Position numbers and translations under genes: made by a program. Below the pieces are notes generated by a model, which saw only the letters and a list, made by a program, of their open reading frames with translations, was not told the DNA's origin and ran no database searches. Below, piece after piece: positions 24,350 through 36,089 of a DNA stretch of 64,000 bases (position 1 is the first letter of the stretch; every line of letters starts with the position of its first letter). Origin of the DNA: Dicyema japonicum (Eukaryota > Dicyemida > Rhombozoa > Dicyemidae); the NCBI GenBank assembly GCA_011109175.1, contig RDEW01000027.1:1-64000 (forward strand), given 5' to 3'.

Positions 24350-25740
24350 GAAGAAAAAATTTGTGCAAGAGAATCACGTAATCTCCCTTATTTTCAACTA
24401 TTCTTTGAACATGAATTCCATCCCTACGATTTGGAAACTTTCCCACATAAGCCCAATACCAAAACCTGGCAAAGACAAAAACAATCCCGCTTCATACCGA
24501 CCAATTTCTCTATTATGTTCATTTTCAAAATTATTGAAAAAACTGGTACTTGATTTCATTTCCCTGTCCCTTCCCTTCAGTTCCTCTCAACACGGCTTCA
24601 GAAAGTTCTATTCAACGTCCACCCACCTTACTTCTCTCAATCAATTTATCCTTGATGGCTTCAACTCAAGTCCTCGTCACTTCAAAACCATCGTCTGTTC
24701 TGTGGATCTGCGTAAAGCCTTTGACTCTGTCTCCAAGAAAATCTTAACTAGGAAATTATTTGGACTCTCCATTAATCCCAATTTAAAACTCTGGCTTTCG
24801 AATTTCCTCAGCGGGAGAAGGGCCCGGGTTTGTATGAATGGGACCAAATCACTTTCGAGACTACTTTCCAATGGTGATCCACAAGGCTCTCCTTAGTCCT
24901 TCGCCTTATTTAACCTTTTTATGTTGATTTGCCACGATCAGTTGATAAAGACGATCTTCTCCTCTCCTATACTGATGACATTCTAATTAAATCCCGTGAC
25001 CAGGATCTCCTAAAAGCCTCAGAAAGAGTTCACAAACAACTACACGTGATTCAAAATTGGTTAATCTTTTAAGAAGTCCTCCACATCCCTATTTACCTCA
25101 GACAAACGTCTTGGAAGAATGACCGTTGATTTATTAATCACCAAACTAAAATACCTTTTACGAAGAAATTGAAAATCTTAGGAGTCACCTTTGACACGCA
25201 CATGACCTTCTCCCTTCATGTCCAATATATCTCCGGAACCTGCTCAGAAAAGCTTGGTTTGATCAAATCTATTTTTGGTGGCATCAGAACCCCTTTCCCA
25301 GAATTGAAACTACTACATAAACAATTCATTGAGCCATCTATCAGCTACGCCTGTGCGTCTTGGGGAATCAACCTATCCTGGACGAACAAACAGAAAATCA
25401 GTGATATTCAGTACCTATCAGCTACAACTATCGGCAAGCTCGTGATAACAGTCAGTCTCACATCCACTTCTCTGGAAGACCTTATCAGACAAAATGGGAA
25501 GGGATTCGCCGCTCTGTGCCAAAGATCCAACTTCCTACAATGCTCTAATGGATTGGGTCTTACTAGAAGACTTTACATCACCTCTCTTGTATTTTTTTCA
25601 AAACCCTTCCTTCCTCAGAGAAGCTGTGTTGGATCTCGGAAGGTCCACCGGAAAAAGATGAGAGACCTGATGGAGACGGCCGGGATCACCTAATTAGTTT
25701 AATACAATTAAATTAACTATTGGTGTTCTTGGGTTAAATA
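24350..25740 (+). mobile_element. Jockey-like LINE, RT to 3' end
   Basis: Plus strand carries ISPIPKPGKDKNNPASYRPI, SQHGFRKFYSTSTHLTSL, VCSVDLRKAFDSVSKKI, RARVCMNGTKSLSRLLSNGD, a shifted YTDD box, KILGVTFDTHMTFSLHVQYI, SISYACASWGINLSWTN and the end RKKMRDLMETAGIT, followed by simple TAAATAAATAAA. This is the best preserved Jockey copy here, but at least two frame changes remain. Confidence 0.8.
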
Positions 25741-25932
25741 AATAAATAAAATAAGAGAATCACGTCACCACCTATAATTTTGTCTCATAAACTTTGTCCT
25801 ATTATTTCCGCCCTAATAATAGTAATCAACAATGACCCCCAAACTATCATTGAATCCAAATAAAATCTTAACTAGTAAGGAAATAACACACGATAATTGT
25901 CAAAAGTCAAAACAGCATTATTATAACCGAAA

Positions 25933-26966
25933 TCATAACAAATTATCATCACTATTGAGTTTTTCACATAATTTCCCCACCAATCTGGTCGTCTGAAAAT
26001 ACTCAGAAATCAAAACCTGTGCCTCAAATCTTCTAAAAGATTTGTGGGCCAATGTTTCACATGCAGAAGACACATCGTAGTCCTCAATTGAGTCAACAAT
26101 GTCAACCAAGACATTTAAACACTCGTCCTTTGGACTAAAAAGTCAGCAAACAAATTTACAAGATCCCTATGTAACGCTCCAGCCCACTCCTGGCTCCAAC
26201 TTGGTCCCCGATAATCAAGTTTAACAAGATCAGGTTAACGATGGGAGCCAAAGACTTTGTTGACTGATTAGCACTGATTCTAAGCTTTATTTCCTCAGTT
26301 GAGCTTAAAATGGCTTCTTTGTATTTCTCGTTTGAAATTAGCGACTTGGATGCGAAACCAAAGCAGTCGCCTGCCTCATTGATCATCTCATCAACCCAGA
26401 TCATAAATTACAGAAACCTGACCCGCTTCTGCGGCACATTTGTACAACTCGAATGCTTGGACAACGTCATATCTTTCACATTCTCTAAAATTTCACAAAG
26501 TAGAACACCTGGCGGCGTTTCGAATGTTCTTCAAAGCCAGTGAATATTTACCAGCAATCTGATAGTCATTTGCCGATAATTTGAAGAATTCGACAGCCTT
26601 TTCTGGAGATTTCGGCAAATACAGGAGTCCAATGGAATACAAATTGCTCAAATGATGATAAATAATACTTTCCACTGTCGACTGAACTAAAAATGCAAAT
26701 ATGAAGTTTTACGGAAGCGAAGACTTGTCGTAGATTTTTTGGAGAGATTCTCTAGCCGTGATCTCTTTTTCCGTGCAGCCAGCATTTTGGTAGCACTCCA
26801 CTTGTTAAGTTATACAATTTTTTACAAGCTTGTTGGTATTGGGAGAACGCCCCTGAAATGTCTGGACTTGGACGAAAAAAGCTCGTTTTTAATCTTTATA
26901 ACTAAATTTTAAGGTTATTTACAATTTTTCAGCTTTAGTCAAATATTTATCACCTTCCAATTCCAT
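25933..26966 (-). CDS. NAPG: gamma-SNAP (NSF attachment protein), 8 exons
   Basis: Adaptor that recruits NSF to SNARE complexes in membrane fusion. The N-terminus KYLTKAEKLLKTSFFRPSPD aligns with human KAEKYLKTGFLKWKPD, and helical repeats follow (AFSQYQQALECYQNAGC, SPEKAVEFFKLSANDYQIAG, NEAGDCFGFASKSL, VVQAFELYKCAAEAG). Introns inferred at 26922-26894 (29 nt), 26825-26801 (25), about 26712-26687 (26), 26508-26485 (24), 26411-26387 (25), 26159-26135 (25) and 26016-25993 (24). All keep frame except the third, which is one base out and probably reflects a consensus error in exon 3. ATG 26966-26964; stop TGA 25935-25933. Roughly 285 residues, close to the family size. A Jockey LINE ends about 200 bp downstream. 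Confidence 0.88.
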
Positions 26967-26970
26967 TAAA

Positions 26971-27206
26971 TATTTTAGAGATTTAAATTTAAATAAATTA
27001 TATTTTGTGTTTTATTAAATTCAAAATATTATATTCACTCTCCTCGTGGTCCTCATCAAGGATTTTAAGATGATTGGAAAAAAATAAATATTTTAGAGAT
27101 TTAAATTTAAATAAATTATATTTTGTGTTTTATTAAATTCAAAATATTATATTCACTCTCCTCGTGGTCCTCATCAAGGATTTTAAGATGATTGGAAAAA
27201 AAACTA
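26971..27206. repeat. direct duplication, ~118 bp unit
   Basis: TATTTTAGAGATTTAAATTT through GATTGGAAAAAAA is present twice, nearly identical, immediately upstream of the gamma-SNAP start codon. It would duplicate the putative 5' UTR/promoter if real, but it has the same size and identity as the N-flanking duplications in this assembly. Confidence 0.85.
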
Positions 27207-28186
27207 AAGAAATCTTATGCAGACACAAAGGAAGGCATTTGGGTCGATAGCAGAACATTCAGATAGAAATCGGGAGATGTTAAAGACTGTGATCACCTAA
27301 TTTGAGAGTTAACCTTTCTTTCTTTGTGGTATTGGTGTGTTAAATAATAATGAATGATTGGAAAGAAACTCGAATTTACAGATGACCCAGAAGATCTTTG
27401 GTCGCATGCAATGGACAGAGTCATATGGAGAAGTGGATTTTATCCAGCAAGAAAAGAGCTTTTAATGTGACAAAACAGTGGAAGTCTGGAGTGAAAATTT
27501 TGGAACTGACACCTCTGAAAGAATTAATTTAGAGGAATGGAGGTACTTGCCTTTTCTGCTCGACGGATCCCCTGTCAGTTCGGACTTGTTTGGAATCAAT
27601 GGAGGAACACCCCTTCATTTAGCTTAATTAGTTATGGTTTAACAGTGATCTTGTTTTAAAAAAATATATGTCATTTAAACTCTAAAAAACTCTACATAAA
27701 GACTTAGATAAATACAGGAGTCTACACCGGTCAGTGTAGTTTGAGCGTCGTTGATTCTATCACTTAATTTTTTTGTCTAGTAAATCGAACCACTATGTCT
27801 TGGGTTACTTCATAAGGAATAATCTGGCTTCCAATTTATTCCAATACTGGAACATTAATGACAGAATTTGGATGTACGTCTAAAAATAAAAATTCTTCGC
27901 CCAGAGATACCTAAGAATGATAAATGAACTTCACAGTTGTTGGATTGAAAAGAATCAAGAGAAATCGATGATTTTTAAATTGGAAGGCATGGTAGGCTGA
28001 GAAGAAAAATGTCAGGAACCTTATTTGCTAGTTTCTGCCAGGGAATAATTATTCATTTGCAACAAAATATTTATACTCCCATGAACAAGTGGAAGTTTCT
28101 CAGGTTACACATACATTGTTGTGACCAGACCTTGTCATCAGTAAGTTTTTCCTATTAAAAAATGGAAAACAACATTTCTTCAAGCA
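27207..28186. other. no supported gene
   Basis: About 1 kb. Short plus-strand frames around 27380-27620 (for example FGRMQWTESYGEVDF) show no recognisable family and are interrupted. No RNA gene or shared repeat seen. Confidence 0.4.
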
Positions 28187-28590
28187 AATAAGAATTTGAA
28201 AAAATTTCCATCCACATTACCTATTCAGAAAAGATTTTTATATTGCTAAAATTTTTAACACGTTTTATTTCTCTATAAAATATTATTTATCAACAATAAC
28301 GGGAAGAACGGCTCCTGACATTATGGAGNATAAGAATTTGAAAAAATTTCCATCCACATTACCTATTCAGAAAAGATTTTTATATTGCTAAAATTTTTAA
28401 CACGTTTTATTTATCTATAAAATATTATTTATCAACAATAACGGGAAGAACGGCTGCTGACATTACGGAATAAGCGTTTCCGGGGACAACTGCAATTCCC
28501 ATTCGTTGCCTCAGCCATACATAAACTATGGGGCAAAGAGGTTGTGATACTTTCCATAGCACCAGAAGTATTGCTAAAATAATTTTCTTT
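28187..28590 (-). mobile_element. LINE tail, duplicated across an N
   Basis: Minus strand encodes RQRMGIAVVPGNAYSVMSAA, a typical LINE C-terminus. The flanking sequence 28187-28328 is repeated at 28330-28480 on the other side of the single N at 28329, with only a few differences. Confidence 0.55.
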
Positions 28591-28599
28591 TTGAAAAAT

Positions 28600-28955
28600 T
28601 GTTTGAATTACAATATTCTATATTTTAATAAAGTTTGTGGTTTGCTTTTTTATATAAAAATTTTTTCTAGGTAAATTGCCATAAAGTCAAGAAAGGTCAA
28701 AATTTTGAAATTTTAAAGTCAATAAAGTCCATTATTATGTCAAAATTTTGGATTTAGTAAATCAAAAAAATCGCACTACTAACAAGTAAAAATGTTTAGC
28801 GAAAAATAGGACAAGTAATTAGAATAGTTTAGGTTTTCATATAGCGACTCTTGAATCAGAAAAATCACAAGCCAACATCATGGAGTTATTAGGATTCTAA
28901 TGAAAATCATCAAAAAAGCCGCTATCTCCTCCAATGATCTTTAGTAGCGGCTCAA
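28600..28955. other. AT-rich intergenic, nothing seen
   Basis: Low-complexity AT-rich stretch; no coding or RNA signature recognised. Confidence 0.4.
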
Positions 28956-28959
28956 TCTT

Positions 28960-29390
28960 GCGATAATTCCATATAAAAAAAGAATATATTCTGTTTTCTA
29001 AACATAAGAGAACTTGAACCTTTTAATTCATAAGCAAATAATTCTCGTCCAGCTCTATCTGCTTTATTGAAAGTACCAATTCTAGCAAACAAGGATGCAT
29101 TAAGCTTAACCTCGTTTTTTTAAAATCCACAAAGTGAAACCCTTTGCATTAAAAGTACATGAGTTCTCAAAGTCAACAAAACATATTTTTTCAGACTATC
29201 AATATCAATAGAATCTATTGGTTTCTCTTCCTGTATGAGAATATCTCAACACAGTGTTGCTGAGTTGAAAGCGATCAATATATGTTGCTTGTACACTATA
29301 ATAATAAATCCATTCTTGTAGGGACAAAGTTTAACACACCTGAATCTCTGAAGTGTAAATATTAAAATCCACTGAAATTCTAAATAATCC
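28960..29390 (-). CDS. unidentified coding-like region, possibly spliced
   Basis: Minus strand contains FRCVKLCPYKNGFIIIVYKQ, ending FNSATLC, and in another frame IDSLKKYVLLTLRTHVLLMQ and ASLFARIGTFNKADRAGREL with FAYELKGSSSLMFRK. The amino-acid composition is gene-like and unlike the LINEs here, and tiny introns could link the pieces, but I could not find junctions that keep frame and do not recognise the protein. Confidence 0.3.
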
Positions 29391-30079
29391 ACTCAAAAAC
29401 TCCTTTTAGGCAAAGGAGGTAAAATTTTTGGCTAGAAAATCTCGACTGATAAAAACACGAAAAGCACGAAATTAAGGTACATTTTTTCATTCCTAGAACT
29501 TAATTTTGGAGTTAACATATGTGATATTAAAGGATTTTCTGGGATCATGGGAACTCGATATATGTTGTTAACTATTAACTTTTTACTTGATGAGTGGGTT
29601 AATAAATTAAATTAATAAAAAATTACGATTGAACCCCAGAAACACTGAAAAAAAGATAAAGTATAATCAAACAGTTAAGTGATCCCAGTTCCCGCGATTA
29701 GCAGCGCCATTTTACGTCTGTGTCTTATACCCATAGCTGCTCGGAAGGGCCATCTCTGGTGCTCGCACGTGAATTTGATTCTGGGACGATCGACTTTCTT
29801 TTGCCTGGAATAGATTAGTTTCTGCTTTCTTCACAACAAAGCGGAGGAAACCGACTCAGCATCTAACTTTATGATTTCTGTTAAGTATATCTTATATGCC
29901 ACAGCAATCGAAGGCGAGGCCTGACGATTGATCTAAGCAAAGAGAGAGCGTCAGAGTGAAGCACCAGATCGGTAACTCCACTTCTAATGGGGGAATGGTT
30001 TATTTATTTAGAATCAGGGGATCATCGGGTAAAAAAGACACAAATAACGTTAGACAGTTAGGTTATTCTAGTTCCCAGA
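29391..30079. other. no supported gene
   Basis: Open minus frames around 29900-29680 (YKIYLTEIIKLDAESVSSAL) may belong to the adjacent RTE fragment. Nothing else recognised. Confidence 0.35.
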
Positions 30080-30420
30080 ATCAACTGCGTCATCTAAACT
30101 TTTTTGGTCTACCAAGGCCCAGCATACGAGTTGAGTATGTGGAACATAGTCTCCGAAACGACGCAACAGAGACATACTCTAAAGATAGTTGCTGGTAGAG
30201 TGTTGCAATAGAATTATCCAAATTTAAAGAGGTCCTCTGAACAAGTTGACACAGAACGTTCATCTCATGAAGGCCTTTGGTGAACGCGGAGCATCCAGAG
30301 CAGATTAGTCCTCCATGGCCACGTTCATTAGGATGCTCAGGTGCAAACGAAGTACATGTCCAAACAGCCTCCATCTTGCTACTAGGATCTCCCTGACGTT
30401 GAACCCCAAGAGGGATAAGT
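30080..30420 (-). mobile_element. RTE-like LINE C-terminal fragment
   Basis: Minus strand shows the RWRLFGHVLR-type region in decayed form (ARWRLFGHV- and VAMEDY-like), the usual RTE 3' end, with stops. Only the last few hundred bases of the element are present. Confidence 0.45.
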
Positions 30421-30790
30421 CTAGTAATTGAATTCCGTGTTTTCCAGATATAGGAAAGTAATTTTATGATAAGTCCATAACTTGTACATATCGATGAGAC
30501 TTAACTTTAGAGAAGAGGGAAACTGGATAACTTTCCAAGCCTTGTGATAAAAATATAAATACTTTACCCTCCGACTAACTCCTAACTTCTGTTCATTAAT
30601 AAACTAATTGCTTGCTTAAAAATTAAAACTGAATCTTAGTAATCGCCAAGTTTGTCTTTCTGTTCCGAAGAACTAATTACAACGATTATTAAATAGCGAG
30701 TTTTTACTGTTCGTATTCAACCGTATTTCATTTCCATTTGGTCACATTAATTCAGTAAAGTCCCTTGAATTGGCCCGAAATTGTTCCTGA

Positions 30791-31640
30791 ACTATTTGTG
30801 GCCAATTTGGGAATTTGAAACATCAGGGTACTTTTTTTAATTTTAATTTAAAAACCAAGAATCACCGACAAAACAAAGAAAGGTGATCTCGGCCCTTTTG
30901 AGCAGCCGCCTTATTTTTCCTTGGTGTTCCTCCCGAGTGCCGACNACTATTTGTGGCCAATTTGGGAATTTGAAACATCTGGGTACTTTTTTTAATTTTA
31001 ATTTAAAAACCAAGAATCACCGACAAAACAAAGGAAGGTGATCTCGGCCCTTTTGAGCAGCCGCCTTATTTTTCCTTGGTGTTCCTCCCGAGTGCCGACA
31101 CACATCCTGTATGGACGAATCACTTTTCGGAAGTTTAGGGGTTTTGGCTGAGCCCCCTTTCTCCTCACAAGTTTCTCGAATGGGCTTGGTTTTAATGACG
31201 ACAAGGAGGATCTTCGTAGGGTTTTTGTTACTTTCTCTTGGAAAGAGTTTAATTTCTTTAGGTTGGTGTAGGATATGTTAGTACACCATGCCGTGCAGCA
31301 GTAGCTGATTGATGGAAGTTTGTATTGGTAGTAAAGTTGATCTACTATTGGGTGGAACTATCTCTTGTAGTATCTAAGTAGCGTTTTTACAAATTTTCCT
31401 ACTGAACAGTTTCCTCGGTATTGAGTCAAAAGCCTACTGTATGTCAATGGAACACATAATGGTCTTTTGATGCCGAGGTTTACGTTAAAGGCCTTCTTTG
31501 ATGAATTTTGTCAGGCAGGTAAAATGGGTAGTTGTGGAACGAGCCTTTTTAAATCCATGTTGGAAGAATACGTCTGGGAGAGAATGTTTAATCTGATTAA
31601 GAATGAGTTTATTCAGGATTCTAGAGGTGTCCTGTCATAA
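30791..31640 (-). mobile_element. Jockey-like LINE 3' half, duplicated end across an N
   Basis: Minus strand: MCSIDIQ and AFDSIPRKLFSRKICK (RT), then KPLNFRKVIRPYRMCVGTRE and KIRRLLKRAEIT, the conserved Jockey end in this genome. The 3' end 30791-30944 is repeated at 30946-31100 around the single N at 30945. Confidence 0.65.
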
Positions 31641-31649
31641 AAAAACTTT

Positions 31650-32330
31650 ATTTTATTAATAAAAGATTTAAATAACAAAAAAATTAAAACTGTTAGAAAA
31701 TTAAAATCATTTCGGGATTTGTCTTTATTTTCACTAATAAATTCATCTATTTTCTGGCCCAAGACAACGCACAGGTTTACGTCGCTGCCCGTTTGCTGAG
31801 GCGAACAAACCGAAGTCGACTAACCAGTTTACTTAACTTCATGATTGATAAAACCCCTTGTATACTTTCTCGTGAAAATGCACGAGGTGAAGAACCCGGG
31901 AAGCATTTGAAGCTAGAAATTCTGAATATATAAAATGTCAGATGCATCTTCTTTATTTAAAGTTCGCTTATCGAATATCTAAAGATTCAGTAAAAGGGGG
32001 GACAAAAGGTTATATCATCCACGAAAAAAGTGAAGACATTAAATGTACTAAGATCATAAAAGGAAAAATGGTTTACGGTGTTAAAATCACTTCTACCTTT
32101 TGTTTGAACCTGAAAACGCCCCTCTACATATACAGGTAGTTTTGGCCACTTCACTTAGAAGACGCAGCTGGCAGATTCAAATATTGTATTCTAGTAACGA
32201 TTTATGAGGAATTAAAAATAACCTTCCTGATTTTTATGAATTCTTGGTTTTTTCTGCCATCTCATTAATTAGGAATGGAAAAGACTATGGGCTGCCAGAC
32301 TGACCATCAAGTCCAAAGCAGAGACAACTT
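31650..32330. other. no supported gene
   Basis: A 64-codon plus frame at 31942-32139 (FAYRISKDSVKGGTKGYIIH) is not recognised. Otherwise featureless. Confidence 0.35.
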
Positions 32331-32335
32331 GTTTC

Positions 32336-33010
32336 TCAATTGACTTTGAGAAAATACTCTGTGAATGAACTCGGAAGCCAACAGTTAGCAAAAGCAACAA
32401 CAAACCCAACCCCCATGAGTCCTAAAAAAGAAGCTGACCACGGAACTAACCGGAAGAAACCGAAAGGGTCTTGGACGATATACTGATAGAATGTTTCACA
32501 ACAATAAGATTTTCCACAGAATCCTCGGAATCGAAAAAAGATCCTATTGAATGGATTCCAGTCTTGCAATCATTTTTAACCATCACTCCAATCTGACAGA
32601 TGATAACTCTGAGTGAGAACGACCTGCCATCGATTAAAATTTTACTAACAAAATTCATGCCGTAACGTCTGATGACATCGGATCTGTAGCTTGTGGGTTC
32701 GAATCCGAAATATGGAGTTTTCAGCGAAGGTCAATTCTTGTCAAACAGATCTCACCCATGAGGCGACGAGTCGTTTTGGCACGACACAGTAGTTAAAAGG
32801 GATCTTCCTACTTTTCTTCCTGACCAAATTCTTTGATAAAGATTGCATGATGAAAACTATTCCGCTAAAGAATAAAGTGATGTCCGCGACGGTAGAACGT
32901 GGGATAAAAATGGAAGAGGACGGACCTACTTCCCCATCTCTCTTTGGAAGCCGAAGCCTGTAATAAAGAATTGGAAGATGGATTTGGTCGGCGCAAGCAG
33001 ATGTTTTCAC
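32336..33010 (-). other. unidentified minus-strand frames with hydrophobic segments
   Basis: Frames at 33010-32741 (VADITLFFSGIVFIMQSLSK), 32658-32446 (SFSLRVIICQIGVMVKNDCK) and 32569-32336 (SASFLGLMGVGFVVAFANCW) have hydrophobic stretches that could be membrane segments. I could not join them with short introns or identify a family. A tRNA B-box-like GTGGGTTCGAATCC lies between them at about 32690. Confidence 0.25.
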
Positions 33011-33201
33011 TTTGGTTTTTTTTTTGGATTAGTTAGTTATGACTGTTTGTGCTGGGCTTACAATGGTAAGCCTGGAAGCCGAAGCCTGTAATGAAGAATT
33101 GGAAGATGGATTTGGTCGGCGCAAGCAGATGTTTTCACTTTGGTTTTTTCCTTGGATTAGTTAGTTATGACTGTTTGTGCTGGGATTACGATGGTAAGCC
33201 T
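32946..33201. repeat. direct duplication, ~128 bp unit
   Basis: GGAAGCCGAAGCCTGTAAT through GATGGTAAGCCTG is repeated once with a handful of differences. No N between copies. Confidence 0.85.
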
Positions 33202-33265
33202 GAGGTTAATAATAATGCCAATGAGTAGACGATCTGGGTTCGAGTCTCGCTGCTATCCTTTCGTC
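33175..33265 (+). mobile_element. tRNA-derived SINE head fragment
   Basis: Contains GGGTTCGAGTCTCGCTGCT, a Pol III B box matching GGGTTCGATTCTCGCTGCT of the SINE at 45972. Only the head is present. Confidence 0.4.
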
Positions 33266-33361
33266 CACGCTGTTTTTTTGCTGGCTAGTTTACTGTCGTT
33301 ACTTGTCAAACTTATCCCTAGTATTTGTCGATAATTTCAACGCGAGTAGTTATTTGGGAAA

Positions 33362-33722
33362 ATGTTAATGCTACTTATCATGGTAGTTAAAAAGTTTAAC
33401 GTTGACTTCCAGTCTGAGAATTCAATGAGTGGACTAATTACTACTCGAATCATACATTTAAACATTTTTTCTTGCGAACGAAAAAATTATGATTTCGCTC
33501 CTATAATTTCGTCCATAAATAAAGCCTTCGTTAGTNNNNNNNNNNNNNNNNNNNNNNGGTAGTTAGAAAGTTTAACGTTGACTTCCAGTCTGAGAATTCA
33601 ATGAGTGGGCTAATTACTACTCGAATCATACATTTAAACATTTTTTCTTGCGAACGAAAAAATTATGATTTCGCTACTATAATTTCGTCCATAAATAAAG
33701 CCTTCGTTAGTTGCACGGAGTT
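33362..33722. repeat. direct copies flanking a 22-N gap
   Basis: GTTAAAAAGTTTAACGTTGA through GCCTTCGTTAGT appears on both sides of the N run 33536-33557 with few differences. Two ends of what is probably one locus were scaffolded without being merged. Confidence 0.85.
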
Positions 33723-34059
33723 TTTTTGCAAAGCGTAGAAAGAAGTAAGATTATATCCAATACATTCAATTCTTCTAAGTAGTGACCTTATTGATCCTAG
33801 AGTTGGTAGATGGAATAAGAAAATCAGATATTTTTACAGTAACACCTGTGAAATAGTAATAAAAATGATAAATCTTCTAGTTTAAAATGTTTCTTAAACG
33901 AAAAATTCTCCAGGATATTTTATAATATCAGCCTTTTCAATGACGTTCCTAATTGAACTTGGAATAACAGATGACATGTTAGTATTTTATTCAAAAAACC
34001 AAAAAATAATATGTCACAGGCGCTTATTCATCTTTGTAATGATCATGGAAGGTTGGGAA
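33723..34059. other. intergenic, nothing seen
   Basis: AT-rich; no gene or repeat recognised. Confidence 0.4.
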
Positions 34060-34560
34060 AACTAATAGGTACGGCACCAGGCCTCATAAACATGAACGAC
34101 GTCCTGGTATAGAGTGTAGAATCCTATTGTGTTGCAAGCCAATAGCGACGATAAAAATACAGAGAGAGAAATGTCTATAGAGCTGTGATTTTAAGCTTTC
34201 CAAGTCTGATTGCCAGTTTGGCCTGCTTCCGTGAGTATTCCTCTAGCCGGAAGTTAGAGATACACTCCAATATCGAACGGAAGATTCCGTCAATATGTGC
34301 GATTTGGTCGAATTTTCGCTCGTTGTATTGTCGTGCATTGAATCAATTACCAGTAACTTCACGTCCACTCCATACATAATTCCACTCCAACTGCTTCCTT
34401 TATGTTTTTAGTCCAACACTTATCCTCGGACATCATCTTAGATAGTGATCTTGTGATTGTCTGATTGAAGCGTTCGATTATCCTTTCACTCATTGGATTG
34501 TTAGGCCTACTATGAATTTGTTAGACGTTGAAGCAGTCACATAATGCTCTTACATGAAAT
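34060..34560 (-). mobile_element. LTR-retrotransposon integrase fragment (Ty3/gypsy type)
   Basis: Minus strand includes NNPMSERIIERFNQTITRSL, a match to the NG-x-VERFNRTL motif of retroviral-type integrases, followed by SKMMSEDKCW and later SNFRLEEYSRKQAK. A segment at 50500-50640 resembles its downstream part. No LTRs were identified and stops are frequent, so it is a dead remnant. Confidence 0.55.
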
Positions 34561-35220
34561 ATCTCATTCTGACACCACTTTCCGAATAATTTCTCTTCTC
34601 ACGAAAAAATATCTTTCATTGCAATATTGTTCCAATGTGTTGTGTCCATAATGGGTCAATTGATGAATTTGCGAGGCCACTAATTATTAGAGAAAATGAC
34701 AATTTTGTGGTTTCCATTTGTGTATTTAAGGTATAACCTCCCATTGATAGATGAAAATTGTTTGACTTTTGAGTTAATCGGTATTTTTTGTTTTGTCATT
34801 AGATCGAAGATCCCCTTCTCTTCCATTATTTTCATTATATCAATTTATTCTTGGGTTGTTTCAACGAAAAATGGAGCCATCAGCTTAAGCTTATAAAACA
34901 CGCCTGTATTATGCTATTTGAAATTTAAAAACTGTTGCGCCTTCCAAAAATATTTAAATTGGAATTTTTTTAATTTTAAATATAATAAATGAGAAAAACA
35001 TGTGTAAAGTTTAGTAAAAAAATGCTTGAAATTGTAAATTTGAGCATTATGTAACACGTAGCGCTCGGTAACGCGCGTGTGACATAATAAATAAAAAATC
35101 AATAAAATATTTGGCTATTACTTTTTATTTATATAAATTTTTGACTTTATTGCAATTTCCATGTCTGAAAACAAATCACCTATTTCAATGTCATGAATTG
35201 GCACGACGTTTTTCTACAAT
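34561..35220. other. AT-rich intergenic with a short palindromic motif
   Basis: At 35045-35090 TATGTAACACG and CGTGTGACATA form an imperfect inverted pair. A similar motif appears at 10980 and 62135. No gene seen. Confidence 0.35.
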
Positions 35221-35507
35221 GCCGGAACTGACCGATCTATGAGAGCGACCAACATCTGCTGCCTCCTATTAGCTGCTGGCCTCCTACGAGTTATTGAAGC
35301 TGGAGTTACTTAAATAACTAACTAACTGTATTGAGAAAAATCGCCCTAATGATTAGTTTACAAGCCGGAACTGACCGATCTATGAGAGCGACCAACATTC
35401 GCTGCCTCCTATTAGCTGCTGGCCTCCTACAAGTTAGTGAAGCTGGAGTTACTTAAATAACTAACTAACTGTATTGAGAAAAATCGCCCTAATGATTAGT
35501 TTACAAG
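35221..35507. repeat. direct duplication, ~143 bp unit
   Basis: GCCGGAACTGACCGATCTAT through GATTAGTTTACAA occurs twice in tandem, nearly identical. Confidence 0.85.
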
Positions 35508-36089
35508 CAAAAAAAGTACATGTCTTTCTTCCCGTGAGCATATACGGGGTAGCAAACTCAGGAGACTAAAGTTGTTAAAAAATCGAGTGTCGGATGGACA
35601 TAAGATTCAGGTTCGAATTTCGGGCATCCCGAATTTGAAAGAGCTTAAATTACAATTTCTAAGTACCATTGTGCTCGAAAGGTTAATTTAATTAAAAAAT
35701 TTTTACTGAGAATTTAAAAGCTCATTGTATCTTAAAGGTATTCTGATCTGATTCCTACCATAACAGATAATTCAGATTGGACAGGTTGAAATGTGTACTA
35801 AAAGATCCTTTCTCGTTTCCAACAGACTGTCGCAAATTCTGTTGATTTTCCCTGCCAGATTCACAATCGAACATGTCTCCGAAAAAATGTGCTGTCCGAT
35901 ATGTAGATGAAACTTTCCGAATAATACTGATTTTAGTTAAATAAAAATCACTGTAGGACTCTCAAAGATAATCTTAAATTGATGGAAGAAATAATTTGTT
36001 ATTCAGGTTCACTTGAATGTCACTCGGTACTTAGTGTTGTGATTAGTCGATCCAGGAAAAGTGTCACAAAGAACACAAATAAATTTATT
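35508..36089. other. no supported gene
   Basis: Contains a B-box-like CAGGTTCGAATTTCGGG near 35610 that may be an old SINE head. Nothing else recognised. Confidence 0.35.
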
